A stretch of DNA of 64,000 nucleotides from Acidomonas methanolica (GTDB lineage: Bacteria; Pseudomonadota; Alphaproteobacteria; Acetobacterales; Acetobacteraceae), in the NCBI RefSeq assembly GCF_004346035.1, contig NZ_SLZN01000001.1, forward strand, positions 62,001 to 126,000. The letters are read 5' to 3'. The notes beneath the pieces were generated by a model. The model had not been told where the DNA came from. It saw only the letters and a list, made by a program, of their open reading frames with translations, and ran no database searches. Shown piece after piece: positions 53,854 to 63,468 of this stretch; position 1 is the stretch's first letter; every line of letters starts with the position of its first letter. Position numbers and translations under genes: made by a program.

Positions 53854-55238
53854 CGGGACTCTCCTTCGGTGAATGGATTGCGGGTTCCGCGAAGCTGAAG
53901 ACGAATGGGAATGCCCGGCAGATGAAAGGTTTCCCGCAACCCGTTGACGAGATAGCGCTTGTACGATTCCGGCACCTGCTCGGCCCTCGTGCCGAAGAGG
54001 AGAAATGTCGGAGGCCGCGCCTTGACCTGCGTCATATAGCGCAGCTTGAGGCGCTTGCCCTCAACGAGCGGCGGCGGGTGACGCTCCAGCGCCTCCTCGA
54101 ACCAGCGATTGAGTTCGCCTGTCGTGACGCGACTGTTCCAGATCCCGTAAACACGGCGGATGGCGGGAAGCAGCTTGTCCACCCCGGCGCCCGTCAGCGC
54201 GGAGAAGGTGACGACCTCGATGCCGCGCATCTGCGCCAGCGAGGTCTCGATGCGGTCGGAGATCGCCCTGCGCGTCGCCGCCCGGTCCTCGACCGCGTCC
54301 CATTTGTTCAACGCCAGCACGCAGGCCCGCCCCTCGCGCTCGATCAGCCGGGCGATCTGAAGATCCTGCTCATGCACGCCCAGCGTGGCGTCCAGCGCCA
54401 GGACGACCACCTCCGCCATCTTCAGCGCCTCGATCGAGGCGGAGACGGACATCCGCTCCAGAGATTCCTCGACCCGCGCGCGCTTGCGCATCCCGGCCGT
54501 GTCCACCACCTGGATCGGACCATGCCCGTCGTCGAACGTCACCGCGACGGCGTCACGCGTGAGGCCCGGCTCGGGCCCGGTGATCATCCGCTCCTCGCCC
54601 AGAAGACGATTGAGCAGCGTGGATTTCCCGGCATTGGGACGACCGATGATCGCAATCCGCAACGGCCCGGCGGGGCGCTCGTCCTCTTCCGCGTCATGCC
54701 GCGGGGCAGGAGCCGTATCCGGCAGCCGGTCCGCGATCTCGCTCATGAGATGGGCGACGCCCTCGCCATGTTCCGCCGAAAGCGCCAGCGGCGTGCCGAG
54801 ACCCAGCGCATAGGCTTCCAGCGCCTCGGCCGTCGCCGCCGCACCCTCCGCCTTGTTGGCGACCAGCAGGACGGGCTTGTTCTGCCGGCGCAGCCACGCC
54901 GCGAAATGCTTGTCCGCCGGCGTTACCCCCGCCCGGGCGTCTATGCAGAACAGCACCAGATCGGCGGCGGCGACGGCATGTTCAGAGGAGGCGCGCATCC
55001 GTCCGAACAGCGTGTCCGGCGCGGCCTCCTCGAGCCCGGCCGTGTCGATCAGCCGGACCAGCCGCCCGCGCAGAAGCGCCTCGCCCTCCTTGCGGTCGCG
55101 CGTCACCCCCGGCTGATCGGAGACGATGGCCTGCCGCCGTCCGACGAGCCGGTTGAACAGGGTCGATTTGCCGACATTCGGCCTGCCGGCGATCACGACG
55201 ACGGGCAATGCCTCCGGCATGACATCCAACTCAGCCAT
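53850..55238 (-). CDS. der: ribosome biogenesis GTPase Der
   Basis: Essential GTPase with two tandem G domains that matures the 50S subunit. The 462 residues carry GRPNVGKSTLFNRL near residue 20 and GRPNAGKSTLLNRLL near residue 200, with NKAEG and NKWDAVED G4-type motifs and a C-terminal KH-like domain (FEEALERHPPPL, LKLRYMTQVKARPPTFLLF in part). The start overlaps the bamB stop by eight bases. The yfgM-bamB-der order is the standard proteobacterial one. Confidence 0.97.
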   Translation of the reverse strand: MAELDVMPEALPVVVIAGRPNVGKSTLFNRLVGRRQAIVSDQPGVTRDRKEGEALLRGRLVRLIDTAGLEEAAPDTLFGRMRASSEHAVAAADLVLFCIDARAGVTPADKHFAAWLRRQNKPVLLVANKAEGAAATAEALEAYALGLGTPLALSAEHGEGVAHLMSEIADRLPDTAPAPRHDAEEDERPAGPLRIAIIGRPNAGKSTLLNRLLGEERMITGPEPGLTRDAVAVTFDDGHGPIQVVDTAGMRKRARVEESLERMSVSASIEALKMAEVVVLALDATLGVHEQDLQIARLIEREGRACVLALNKWDAVEDRAATRRAISDRIETSLAQMRGIEVVTFSALTGAGVDKLLPAIRRVYGIWNSRVTTGELNRWFEEALERHPPPLVEGKRLKLRYMTQVKARPPTFLLFGTRAEQVPESYKRYLVNGLRETFHLPGIPIRLQLRGTRNPFTEGESR

Positions 55239-56601
55239 AGGCGCTCAACTTGCCGTCGGTGGAAAGCACCAGAACCTTCCCGTCGCAGATGATGGGCGTC
55301 ACCATCGTCGGCGCCTGGGTCTTGATCACCACGTCCTTTTTGCCCTTGGGCTGCCCGTGCACCGCATCGACCACCTGCATCCCCGTTTCGGTGAGTGTCG
55401 AGACGCAGACGAGCTTGCCGCCCGCCAGCACCGGCCCGAACCACGTCACCGCGTCCTTCTGCTTGCGGATGCGCCGGAAGCGCCGCAGCGGCTTGATCCA
55501 GCGCACATGGCCCGACAGGCGGTCCAGACAGGCCAGTTCCTCATTGTCGGAAATGACATAGAGCCAGTCGCCGCAAATCACCGGCCCGTTGAGACTGCTG
55601 ACCTCGCGCTCCCACAGGCGACGACCGGAACGCATGTCGATGGCGACCAGCACGGCGGACATGCTGACGGCATAGGCCGTCCCGTCGCAGATCACCGGCG
55701 CGCCGCGCACGCAGGCCAGATCGAGCATGGCGCCGCGACCGTTCGAACCCCCGAGGCTGTCGCTCCACACCACTTCGCCCGAGGCCGCGCGCAGGGCGAC
55801 GAGGTCGCCGCTGCCGAACCCCGCCAGCACCACCCCGTCCACGACGGCCGGGGCCGCCTGGCCGAAAATCACCGTGTCGACGACCGTCGCCTGATAACTC
55901 CAGGCCTGCTTGCCGGTCGCCGCATCCAGCGCGAAGAATCGTTCGTCGATCGTGCCGAAGAACACCTTCCCCTCGGCGATCGTCGGTGCCGAGCGCCCGG
56001 GCGTGCCGATATTGACGCGCCATTTCACCGCGCCCGTAGCCGCGTCCACCGCAAGCGTCTGCGCCACGCCGTCAACGATGTAGAGCACGCCGTTCTCGAC
56101 CGCCATGCCGCCGCCGATATCGGTGGAACGCGAATCCTTCGGCTTGGGCGTGAAATGCCAGAGTTCTCCCATGGCGGGCCAGCTCCAGGCCCGCACCACA
56201 CCCTGCGCGTCGCGGGTGAAGATACGCCCGTCGGCAATGACCGGCGGCGACTGGATCGCGCCCCGCCCGTTCGATCCCAGCGCCGCGAAGGAGAGGAAAC
56301 TCGGCTCCGACACGCCGGCGCCGATGGAGCGACGCCAGAGCAGGGACGGACCGTTCCAGGGCGTGTCGACGGCGATATGCGAGGGCACACGCCCGGCCTG
56401 CGGCCAGACCGTGATCGCCTGAGGCGCCGGCAGCGTGATCGGCGTGTGATCGTCGGGATCGACCGTCAGCCCCGCGCCCGTGGAAAGGATGTCGATGCGC
56501 TTGCCCGCGATCCGGGGCTTTTCCTCATCTTTGAAGACACTGCATCCCCCCAGCATCGTGCCGGCGGCAAGGGTGGTGGCGAGAAACCGTCTGCGTCGCA
56601 T
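55231..56601 (-). CDS. bamB: BamB-like outer-membrane assembly lipoprotein
   Basis: A PQQ-like beta-propeller lipoprotein of the Bam complex, assisting insertion of outer-membrane proteins. From ATG 56601 it is 456 residues, starting RRRRFLATTL with lipobox MLGGCS. Repeated WRV/WS-type blades are seen (GRIFTRDAQGVVRAWSW, KVFFGTIDERFFALDAATG, VLYIVDGVAQTLAVDAATG). An upstream ATG pair at 56637-56634 overlaps the previous stop and has AAAGG nearby, so a longer start is possible, but it would put acidic residues before the signal. Confidence 0.92.
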   Translation of the reverse strand: MRRRRFLATTLAAGTMLGGCSVFKDEEKPRIAGKRIDILSTGAGLTVDPDDHTPITLPAPQAITVWPQAGRVPSHIAVDTPWNGPSLLWRRSIGAGVSEPSFLSFAALGSNGRGAIQSPPVIADGRIFTRDAQGVVRAWSWPAMGELWHFTPKPKDSRSTDIGGGMAVENGVLYIVDGVAQTLAVDAATGAVKWRVNIGTPGRSAPTIAEGKVFFGTIDERFFALDAATGKQAWSYQATVVDTVIFGQAAPAVVDGVVLAGFGSGDLVALRAASGEVVWSDSLGGSNGRGAMLDLACVRGAPVICDGTAYAVSMSAVLVAIDMRSGRRLWEREVSSLNGPVICGDWLYVISDNEELACLDRLSGHVRWIKPLRRFRRIRKQKDAVTWFGPVLAGGKLVCVSTLTETGMQVVDAVHGQPKGKKDVVIKTQAPTMVTPIICDGKVLVLSTDGKLSAYG

Positions 56602-56633
56602 CGTCTGCGTCTGTTCCTCCGTGATCTGGCGCA

Positions 56634-57365
56634 TCATCCGGCCTTTCGAGCCTCTGGCGCGGCAGGAACAGGCCCGAATGTCTGCAGAAGCGCGCCCGCC
56701 CGCTGCCGCACGCCGTCCGGCGCATCGGGCGCTTCGGAAATTCGCAGCAGAAGGTGGTGCGCCTCCTCCTGCTGCGCCGCCGCCGCCCCCGGTCTCAGAT
56801 CGAGCGCCACCAGCCCTTCCTGCGCCAGAGCGCGCCAGGGTCCGGCGCTGGAGGCGAGCTGCTCGAAGCCGCGTCGCAGGGCGGCGGGATCGCCATCCGC
56901 CATCGAGGCGTTCAAGGAAAGATAACGTGCCAGCGATCTGAGATCGGGGCTCGCCTTCGTGTCATCGACGACGCTCTTCCACGCAGCCATCGCGCCCGGG
57001 CGGTCATGATCGGCCAGACGCAACGTGGCAAGACGAATGGCCGCGAAATCCCGGATATCGGCGGGCGCGGTGCTGACGAGATGGGCGAGGCTCTTCTCCG
57101 CCGCCCGCTGGGCGTCGGTCAGGCCAGAGGAACCCGCCGCCGCACCGGCATCCTCGATCGCCTGAACCGCTTCGAAATACTGTGCGGACGCCGCCAGCCG
57201 CTCCTGGCGATTTTCATAAGCCCGCCATTGCCAGACTCCCGCCGCACCCAGCACGACGACGGCAACACCCGCCGCCCATGGCGCGGAGCGCCGCAACAGC
57301 GCCCGTGTCTGCTGCGCGCGATATTCGGCACGCGCCTCGCTGATGAAATCCTCCGCCACTGTCAT
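56634..57365 (-). CDS. YfgM-like tetratricopeptide membrane protein
   Basis: A 243-residue protein with an N-terminal cytoplasmic tail, one membrane span (APWAAGVAVVVLGAAGVWQW near residue 30), and a helical periplasmic TPR-like part. This matches YfgM/DUF2133, an inner-membrane partner of the PpiD chaperone found before bamB. The ATG at 57365 has AAGAGG directly adjacent; GTG 57359 has the same site at a better spacing. Its stop overlaps the bamB region. Low sequence conservation makes the family call moderate. Confidence 0.75.
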   Translation of the reverse strand: MTVAEDFISEARAEYRAQQTRALLRRSAPWAAGVAVVVLGAAGVWQWRAYENRQERLAASAQYFEAVQAIEDAGAAAGSSGLTDAQRAAEKSLAHLVSTAPADIRDFAAIRLATLRLADHDRPGAMAAWKSVVDDTKASPDLRSLARYLSLNASMADGDPAALRRGFEQLASSAGPWRALAQEGLVALDLRPGAAAAQQEEAHHLLLRISEAPDAPDGVRQRAGALLQTFGPVPAAPEARKAG

Positions 57366-57564
57366 CCTCTTGTTTGTCTTGCGAGGCAGGCCCGATGCCG
57401 CGCGCGTCCATGGGGGCTGACCATACAGGGGCCGGACGAAGGTCGCAAACCGGCGTCTCGGGCGAAAACGCGGGGCGACGCCGAAGCCGGAGGTTTCCGC
57501 GCGGCGATTAACGCGCCGTTTACCCTTCGCCTCCAAACTAGCGCGGCACGCTCCGGAGACGCCG

Positions 57565-57864
57565 ATGACCCGTCCTGTTTTTCTCTTCGCCCTGTGTCTC
57601 GCCGTCTGCCTGAGCGGCTGTGCGCCGGACCGTATCGCCTCCGCTCTCACCGGCAAGGAATGCAACACCGCCTATCTCTATGACGACGAAGATTTCTGCG
57701 CGGCGCCCAAGGGACCACCCCCTCCCCAGCCCTATTGCACCACCGGGTTCGAAGGTACGGATTGCTGGGCGCGGCCGGATCTCATGCCCAACGTAGCGCG
57801 CCAGACAGCGGAAGGCCCGACCACCCTCACGCCGTTGCAGAACCGCACGCGCATGAACGAATGA
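57565..57864 (+). CDS. small lipoprotein, uncharacterised
   Basis: A 99-residue predicted lipoprotein with a short signal (VFLFALCLAVCLSGC; Cys20 is in the lipobox LSGC). The mature part has six further cysteines and a proline-rich centre (PKGPPPPQPYC), then a C-terminal TLTPLQNRTRMNE. I do not recognise a family. It reads rightward, divergent from the YfgM-like gene across a 199-base gap with no obvious promoter. The cysteine content hints at disulfides in the envelope. Confidence 0.65.
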   Translation: MTRPVFLFALCLAVCLSGCAPDRIASALTGKECNTAYLYDDEDFCAAPKGPPPPQPYCTTGFEGTDCWARPDLMPNVARQTAEGPTTLTPLQNRTRMNE

Positions 57865-57947
57865 CGGCGCGTCCGAATGGCTGGCCCGGACGTTCCGACA
57901 CCGTGTGGGAGCGGGACTGCCACCGCGAGTTCCCAGTAATGTTGTTC

Positions 57948-58313
57948 TCAGTGATGTTCGAGCTTCTTCGCCCCAGCCGCGAGAGCCGCGCCGATCTTCC
58001 GGAAGTTGTCCGCGATGCGCTGCTGGACGGCAACGCTCTGCGCATGGATTTTGGCGATCCGCGCCCCGGCCTCGTCGCTGATTGCGCTTTCCTCTTTCCT
58101 GGCGGCGGCGCTGATGCAGGCATTATAGGCCCGCGCGTCCTTTTCATAACTCTGAAAGCGATCGACGCTGGCGTTGTAATGCTCGACATCCTTCGTGGAG
58201 ACCGGCGGCGCTTCCGGCTCCGCCCCGCAATTGGCGAGCGGGTCCGCAAACGCCACGGACGGCGCGCAGGCGAAGAGAAGCGAGAGGATTGAAAGGCGGG
58301 CACGCGGGATCAT
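57948..58313 (-). CDS. secreted hypothetical protein
   Basis: A 121-residue predicted exported protein. From ATG 58313 the signal is RLSILSLLFACAPSVAFAD, cut after AFA near residue 22. The mature part has two cysteines (LANCGAEPEAPPV and AYNACISAAA) and long amphipathic helices with many Ala/Lys/Glu. Family is unknown to me. It converges with the small lipoprotein gene and is 72 bases downstream of pyrC on the same strand. Confidence 0.65.
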   Translation of the reverse strand: MIPRARLSILSLLFACAPSVAFADPLANCGAEPEAPPVSTKDVEHYNASVDRFQSYEKDARAYNACISAAARKEESAISDEAGARIAKIHAQSVAVQQRIADNFRKIGAALAAGAKKLEHH

Positions 58314-58385
58314 TTTGCCTCGTACTTGTTTCATCGGCATGTCGTCATCGCCGGACTGAAAGGAAATTCCACCCATATGCGAGGG

Positions 58386-59705
58386 TCAAGGCGCAAATCG
58401 GGCCAACCGGCCGATCGGCGGCGACGTGATCTCGTCATCCTGCATCACGACATGCCCCCGGACGATGGTCGCCACCGGCCAGCCCGTGACGTCGAGTCCG
58501 TCGAACGGCGTCCAGCCGACGGGACTTGCAATCCATTCATTGCGGATGGTGCGGCGTTCCCGGAGATCGACGAGCGTGAAATCCGCATCGAATCCGACGG
58601 CCAGCCGCCCCTTCGTTTGCAGCCCGTAGATCCGCGCCGGACCCGCGGCCATGAGATCGACGAGACGGCCCAGCGACAGCCGTCCCTGCGCCACATGGTC
58701 GAGCATGACCGGCAGCAGGGTCTGCACGCCCGTCAGCCCGGCGGGACAGTCCGGCCAGGGACGGGTCTTGGCCCCCAGCGCGTGCGGCGCATGATCGGAG
58801 GACACGACATCCACCCGCCCGTCGCGAATCGCCGCCCAACTGGCGTCATAATGCCGGCGGTCGCGAATCGGCGGGTTCATCACGGCCAGGCCGCCCAACG
58901 CCTCGTAGCAGTCTGGCGCCACCTGCGTGAGATGGTTCACCAGAACCTCGCAGGACGCGATCTCCCGATGGTCCGCGAGATAATCGAGTTCCTCCGCCGT
59001 CGAGACATGCAGGATATGCGCGGGGCGATTGGTCCTGCGCGCGAGCGCCACGATCCGGCGCGTGCCGAGAAAGGCGCATTCCTCGTCCCGCCAGAGCATG
59101 TGGGTCGCATAGGGTTGCCCGGTCTTGAACAGCTTGCGTCGCGCCTGAAGGCGATATTCGTCCTCCGAATGAAAGGCGATGCGGCGATGGCCGCTCCTCA
59201 TCACCGCCTCGATGCCGTCATCGTCCTCGATCATGAGATCGCCGGTGGACGAGCCCGCGAAGAGCTTGACGGCGCACACGCCGGGGAGACGTTCCAGCGC
59301 GGCCAGATCGGGCGTATTCGCGCGGGTCGCGCCGACATAGAGACCGATATCCACCAGACAACTCGCCCCGACGCGCGCCGCCTTGTCGGCGATCGCTTCG
59401 GCGGAGGTGATCGACGGCGTGGTGTTGGGCATGTCGAAAATCGTCGTGATCCCGCCCAGCGCCGCGCCGCGCGTGCCGCTGGCCATGGACTCGATCGACG
59501 CATCTCCCGGATCGCGGAAATGGACATGGGCGTCGATCATGCCCGGCAGCACATGCAGATGCCGGGCATCGATCTCTCGCTCGGCCGTATCCGTCATCCT
59601 GGCGTCCAGCGTCGCGATACGCCCGTTCCGCACGCCGATATCCGTCTCTTCCGCCCCCCAGGGGAACAGGCAGAGTCCATGGCGGATGATGAGATCGTAC
59701 TGCAT
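58386..59705 (-). CDS. pyrC: dihydroorotase
   Basis: Amidohydrolase that closes carbamoyl-aspartate to dihydroorotate in pyrimidine synthesis. The 439 residues have LPGMIDAHVHFRDPG with the HxH metal site near residue 58, a carbamylated-lysine region (CAVKLFAGSSTGDLM), metal histidines later, and the hallmark VVSSDHAPHA near residue 300. The class I dihydroorotase type (not E. coli PyrC length, 348) fits. It lies 39 bases after the asparagine-synthase-like gene. Confidence 0.9.
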   Translation of the reverse strand: MQYDLIIRHGLCLFPWGAEETDIGVRNGRIATLDARMTDTAEREIDARHLHVLPGMIDAHVHFRDPGDASIESMASGTRGAALGGITTIFDMPNTTPSITSAEAIADKAARVGASCLVDIGLYVGATRANTPDLAALERLPGVCAVKLFAGSSTGDLMIEDDDGIEAVMRSGHRRIAFHSEDEYRLQARRKLFKTGQPYATHMLWRDEECAFLGTRRIVALARRTNRPAHILHVSTAEELDYLADHREIASCEVLVNHLTQVAPDCYEALGGLAVMNPPIRDRRHYDASWAAIRDGRVDVVSSDHAPHALGAKTRPWPDCPAGLTGVQTLLPVMLDHVAQGRLSLGRLVDLMAAGPARIYGLQTKGRLAVGFDADFTLVDLRERRTIRNEWIASPVGWTPFDGLDVTGWPVATIVRGHVVMQDDEITSPPIGRLARFAP

Positions 59706-59744
59706 GGCGTGTTCCCTTCCCGTAACCGAACGGCCGCCGCTCCG

Positions 59745-61493
59745 TCAGGCGGCCAGCGTATCGAAGAGATCGCCGTGCGAGGCAACGCCCTCGATATGGA
59801 TTTTATGCCAGAGCGCATAGAAAAGCAGATGCCATGCCGCGCGCCCGCCACGATGCCCGGCTCTGGCGAAAACCCGCTCCACCTGCCTGCGGCCCGCAAC
59901 AGGCGCGATGCCCGCGCTCGCCGCCACGAGCGGTGCGAGCCGCGCCGCCTCTTCGCCCAGCCATGTCCCGACCGGCACCGTGAACCCCTGCTTCGGCGCA
60001 AACGCCCTCGCCTCGGGCATCTCGGTGTCGAGCCAGCGGCGCAGGAGATATTTGCCTTGACCGTTGCGCAGCTTGAGCGCGTCCGGCAGGGCCGCCGCGA
60101 CGGCTGCGACGGCGGGATCGAGAAACGGGGTCCGCCCCTCGATCGCATGAACCATCAGGCAGCGATCCAGCTTGAGAAGGAGATCGTTCGGCAGCCATTC
60201 CGCCACGTCGAGCGCCTGCGCCCGGCTCAACGCCGTTACACCGGAATGCGGAAGCCGCATGGCCGCGCGCCACTCGCCGCCGATCGCCATTCCGCACCCG
60301 TCGAGCGCGCCGCTCCGCCAGGGCGCACGCCCCCCGCGCCACCAGGGCTTCGTCACGCGACGATACCGTCCGTAACCGCCGAAAAGTTCGTCCCCGCCCT
60401 CGCCGCTGAGGATCACCTTCACGCTCCCCCGCGCCGCGCGGGCGAGAAACCATGTGGGGATGACGGCGTAATCCGCGACGGGATCATCCAGCGCCGCGAC
60501 GATCTCCGGAAGATGGCGGAACACCTCTTCCCTCCGGACCGTCAGGACGCGATGCTCCGCGCCCGCCAGACGGGCCAGACGCGCGGCCTCCGCCGATTCG
60601 TCCGCCTCGCCCGCATCGAAACGCGCCGTCCAGGCCAGCGGATTCTGCGCACCCAGCTTCCGCATGGCGGCGAGAATCACGCTGCTGTCGATACCGCCCG
60701 ACAGGAACAGCCCGAACGGCACGTCGGCGCGTTCATGCGCGGCGACACTGTCCAGCAACGCCCGGTCGAGCAGGGCCAGCGCCTCTGTCTCATCATGGAC
60801 CTCGTCATGGACGGTCCCGGACGGCGCCGGAAGCGCATCGCGCCGATAACTGGCGACGATTTCTCCCCTCTCGATCCGCAGCGTCCCGCCCGGGGCCAGA
60901 CGGCGAATTCCGGGATAAATCGTGTCATTCCCGGGCGTGAATTGCAGGGCCAGCAGCGCATCGCGCGCCGCCGGGCGGACCGCCCGCGTTCCATACCCTC
61001 CCGCGAGCAAGGCTCGAGGCTCGGAGGCGAAGGCGAGTCCGGTATCATCCTCCGCGATATAAAGCGGCTTGATGCCGAACGGATCGCGGCTCAGCAGCAC
61101 GGTTCCCGCCTCATCGTTCCGGTCGGTCAGCGCGATCGCATACATGCCCCTCAGGGAATCGGCATATTGGAGCCCCTCGCGCGGCCAGAGGGCGAGCGGG
61201 GTCTCGCAATCGCTGCCGGTCCGGAACACCAATTCCGGGAAACGGGCGCGCAGGGCGGGATCGTTATAGATCTCGCCATTGGCGACGAGCACGACCGGCC
61301 CGAGGGCAAGCGGCTGCGCGCCGCCCGCGATGTCGATGATGGACAGCCGCCGATGCCGCAACGCGACATGATCGCCGTCGAATTCCCCTGCCCCGTCCGG
61401 CCCCCGATGGCGCAGCGCCAACGACATCAGGCGCAGGCGTTCCGGATCGGGCCGATGCCCGGGACGGCAGGCGATGCCGGCGATGCCGCACAT
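59745..61493 (-). CDS. asparagine synthase-like glutamine amidotransferase
   Basis: A 582-residue enzyme. Cys2 is the N-terminal glutaminase nucleophile (MCGIAGIA), with LRHRGPDGAG and VANGEIYN. The ATP pyrophosphatase loop LSGGIDSSVIL is near residue 265 and the SGEGGDELFGGYGRY block near 360. Such proteins may make asparagine, or amidate sugar acids in surface glycans; a glycan role is favoured by adjacent glycosyltransferases. It directly follows the GT4 gene with no gap. Confidence 0.88.
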   Translation of the reverse strand: MCGIAGIACRPGHRPDPERLRLMSLALRHRGPDGAGEFDGDHVALRHRRLSIIDIAGGAQPLALGPVVLVANGEIYNDPALRARFPELVFRTGSDCETPLALWPREGLQYADSLRGMYAIALTDRNDEAGTVLLSRDPFGIKPLYIAEDDTGLAFASEPRALLAGGYGTRAVRPAARDALLALQFTPGNDTIYPGIRRLAPGGTLRIERGEIVASYRRDALPAPSGTVHDEVHDETEALALLDRALLDSVAAHERADVPFGLFLSGGIDSSVILAAMRKLGAQNPLAWTARFDAGEADESAEAARLARLAGAEHRVLTVRREEVFRHLPEIVAALDDPVADYAVIPTWFLARAARGSVKVILSGEGGDELFGGYGRYRRVTKPWWRGGRAPWRSGALDGCGMAIGGEWRAAMRLPHSGVTALSRAQALDVAEWLPNDLLLKLDRCLMVHAIEGRTPFLDPAVAAVAAALPDALKLRNGQGKYLLRRWLDTEMPEARAFAPKQGFTVPVGTWLGEEAARLAPLVAASAGIAPVAGRRQVERVFARAGHRGGRAAWHLLFYALWHKIHIEGVASHGDLFDTLAA

Positions 61494-62543
61494 TCAGACC
61501 GCCTCCACACGCAGGAAATGCTCCCAGCGCGCCAGAACGGTCGGCGCAGCGAATTCGCGCTCGAAACGCGCCCGGCCGTTCGATCCCAGCCGCGCCGCCA
61601 AAGCCGGATCGTCGAGAATCCGGCTCAGTTCCGCAGCCAGCGCGTCATGATCTTCGACAGGAAACAGGAGACCGTCCTCCGTGCCCGCGATCAGTTCGCG
61701 CGGGCCTTGCAGATCGGCGGCGACGACGGGACGTCCCGCTGAGAATGCCTCGATGACCACGTTCCCCAGCGGCTCGATGCGCGACGGGCAAATCAGCGCG
61801 TCGCACGCCTTGAGCCACGGCGCGGCATTCTGCACCCAGCCGGGGAAATGCACCCGTTCCGCGACACCGAGGCGGCGCGCCAGTGCCGCAAGAGACTCGC
61901 GTTCCGGCCCGTCCCCCGCGATCACCAGATCCAGATCGGGCAGGGTCCGGACGGCATGGATCGCCGTGTCGAACGCCTTGTTGCGATGCAGCCGCCCGAG
62001 TGCCAGCACGAAGGGCCGTCGCGCGTGGAGAAAGGGAGGGCGGCAGGCGGAAACATCCGCATAATCGGAGGCGAAATTCGGAACGTAATGCACCTGCTCG
62101 GCGGACCAGCCCTGCGCGATCATCCAGGCGACAAGCCCGCGCGTATTGCCGACCAGATGACGACAGCCGCGATAATTCGACAGATCGTAATACCCGCCCA
62201 GACGCCCGACGGCCGTCCAGTTCCCTTCGGGCAGATGCCGCGCCGCACGGCTCATCCAGGCCACGACGACGTTCGGTGCGAAGCCGCGCAACGCGCGGGC
62301 GAGGCGCGGGCGCGTCCTCCAATCCAGCGCGCCGCCGAAGCGGAACGTCCGCACCGGCACGCCTCCGTCACGCAACCGCTCCACCCGCCCCGCATCGCGG
62401 CGGATGAAGGCCGCGACATCCACCCCGCCCGCGTGCTGCGCGCGGGTCAGACGCTCGAAGAACAGTTCCGCCCCTCCGGTCGGCGCACCCGCCATGACGT
62501 GAGCGACGCGCAACGGGGTGCCGCTGTCGGAAAGAAAGGCCAT
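61494..62543 (-). CDS. glycosyltransferase family 4 (GT-B fold)
   Basis: A 349-residue GT-B enzyme. The C-terminal Rossmann part has FVLALGRLHRNKAFDTAI, DLVIAGDGPERESL and the nucleotide-binding EPLGNVVIEAFSAGRPVVAADLQG (split: LGNVVIEAFSAGRPVVA). An EX7E-like pair is present. The donor and acceptor are unknown. It sits between the asparagine-synthase-like and GT9 genes. Confidence 0.88.
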   Translation of the reverse strand: MAFLSDSGTPLRVAHVMAGAPTGGAELFFERLTRAQHAGGVDVAAFIRRDAGRVERLRDGGVPVRTFRFGGALDWRTRPRLARALRGFAPNVVVAWMSRAARHLPEGNWTAVGRLGGYYDLSNYRGCRHLVGNTRGLVAWMIAQGWSAEQVHYVPNFASDYADVSACRPPFLHARRPFVLALGRLHRNKAFDTAIHAVRTLPDLDLVIAGDGPERESLAALARRLGVAERVHFPGWVQNAAPWLKACDALICPSRIEPLGNVVIEAFSAGRPVVAADLQGPRELIAGTEDGLLFPVEDHDALAAELSRILDDPALAARLGSNGRARFEREFAAPTVLARWEHFLRVEAV

Positions 62544-62549
62544 GCGCCT

Positions 62550-63461
62550 CTATCCGCCGCCCGCGGAGACTTGGCAAGCAAGCAGGGCAAGCGCCGCATC
62601 GCGCACCTCGGCGACGGAAATATCCACCATCGCCCCCTCACCTTCCGCGCCGGGCGCCTGAACGAACGCCGCGCATCTCCCGGACGGAGCATATTCCGAA
62701 GGTTTCGACGGGCCGAACAGCCCGAGCGTCGGGATGCCGCTCGCCGCCGCGAGATGCATCAGCCCCGAATCATTGCCGACGAACAAGGCGCATCGCCCGA
62801 GCAACGCGGCGACTTCGCCTACTGGACGCCCACCCCCGAGATCATGCGCCAGCGGGAGCAACGCGATGACTTGCGCCGCCCGGCGACGTTCGTCCTCTCC
62901 CGGGCCGTAGAACAGCACGGGCACGAAGCCCTCGCGCGTCAGATCCTGCGCCAGCGCGGCGAAGCTCTCGGGCGGCCAGATTTTCCCGTCCCAGTTCGCG
63001 GTCGGCGCGAGCGCGAGATAGCGCGATCCTGCGGGCAACAGTTCCACGGCGCGGCGTCGCTGCTCCACCGTGGACCAGGTGACGGGCAGAGGCCATGGCG
63101 CGATGCCAAACAAACCGGCGATATGTCCCAGACGCCTTCCCGGCCGCCGACCGCCGCGCAGGATGCGCCGCCGCTTCGCGCGGAGGAACAGGCTCACCCC
63201 CGATCCGCGCAAATCGACCGCCAGATCCCAGCGCGTGCCGATGCAGGCCCGCCAGAGCGCCAGCCAGTGCCGGTCATGCCGCTGTTTGACCAGCGGAATG
63301 ACGCGCTCCACGTGCGGGCAGGGTTCGAAGAGGCTCGCCGCCACCGGCCCGCAGACGACCGTCACGCGCGCCGTCGGATACCGGGTGATGAGGGCGTTCA
63401 GCAACCCCGTGGAAATCACGGCGTCGCCGAGGCGGTTGGCCGTGATGAAGAGAATGTTCAT
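62550..63461 (-). CDS. glycosyltransferase family 9 (heptosyltransferase-like)
   Basis: A 303-residue protein of the GT9 family, which includes LPS heptosyltransferases. It begins MNILFITANRLGDAVISTGLLNA (split: FITANRLGDAVISTG), has LALAPTANWDGKIWPPESF and FVGNDSGLMHLAAASGIPTLGLF (GNDSGLMHLAA is the GT9 signature). Linkage specificity is unknown. It follows dnaQ by seven bases and precedes the GT4 gene. Confidence 0.9.
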   Translation of the reverse strand: MNILFITANRLGDAVISTGLLNALITRYPTARVTVVCGPVAASLFEPCPHVERVIPLVKQRHDRHWLALWRACIGTRWDLAVDLRGSGVSLFLRAKRRRILRGGRRPGRRLGHIAGLFGIAPWPLPVTWSTVEQRRRAVELLPAGSRYLALAPTANWDGKIWPPESFAALAQDLTREGFVPVLFYGPGEDERRRAAQVIALLPLAHDLGGGRPVGEVAALLGRCALFVGNDSGLMHLAAASGIPTLGLFGPSKPSEYAPSGRCAAFVQAPGAEGEGAMVDISVAEVRDAALALLACQVSAGGG

Positions 63462-63468
63462 AGGGCGT

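Noticed and set aside
58326-61742. A long open frame (about 1138 codons) on the plus strand
   Set aside because: It is antisense to pyrC and the asparagine-synthase-like gene, which have intact catalytic motifs. Composition is that of a shadow frame.
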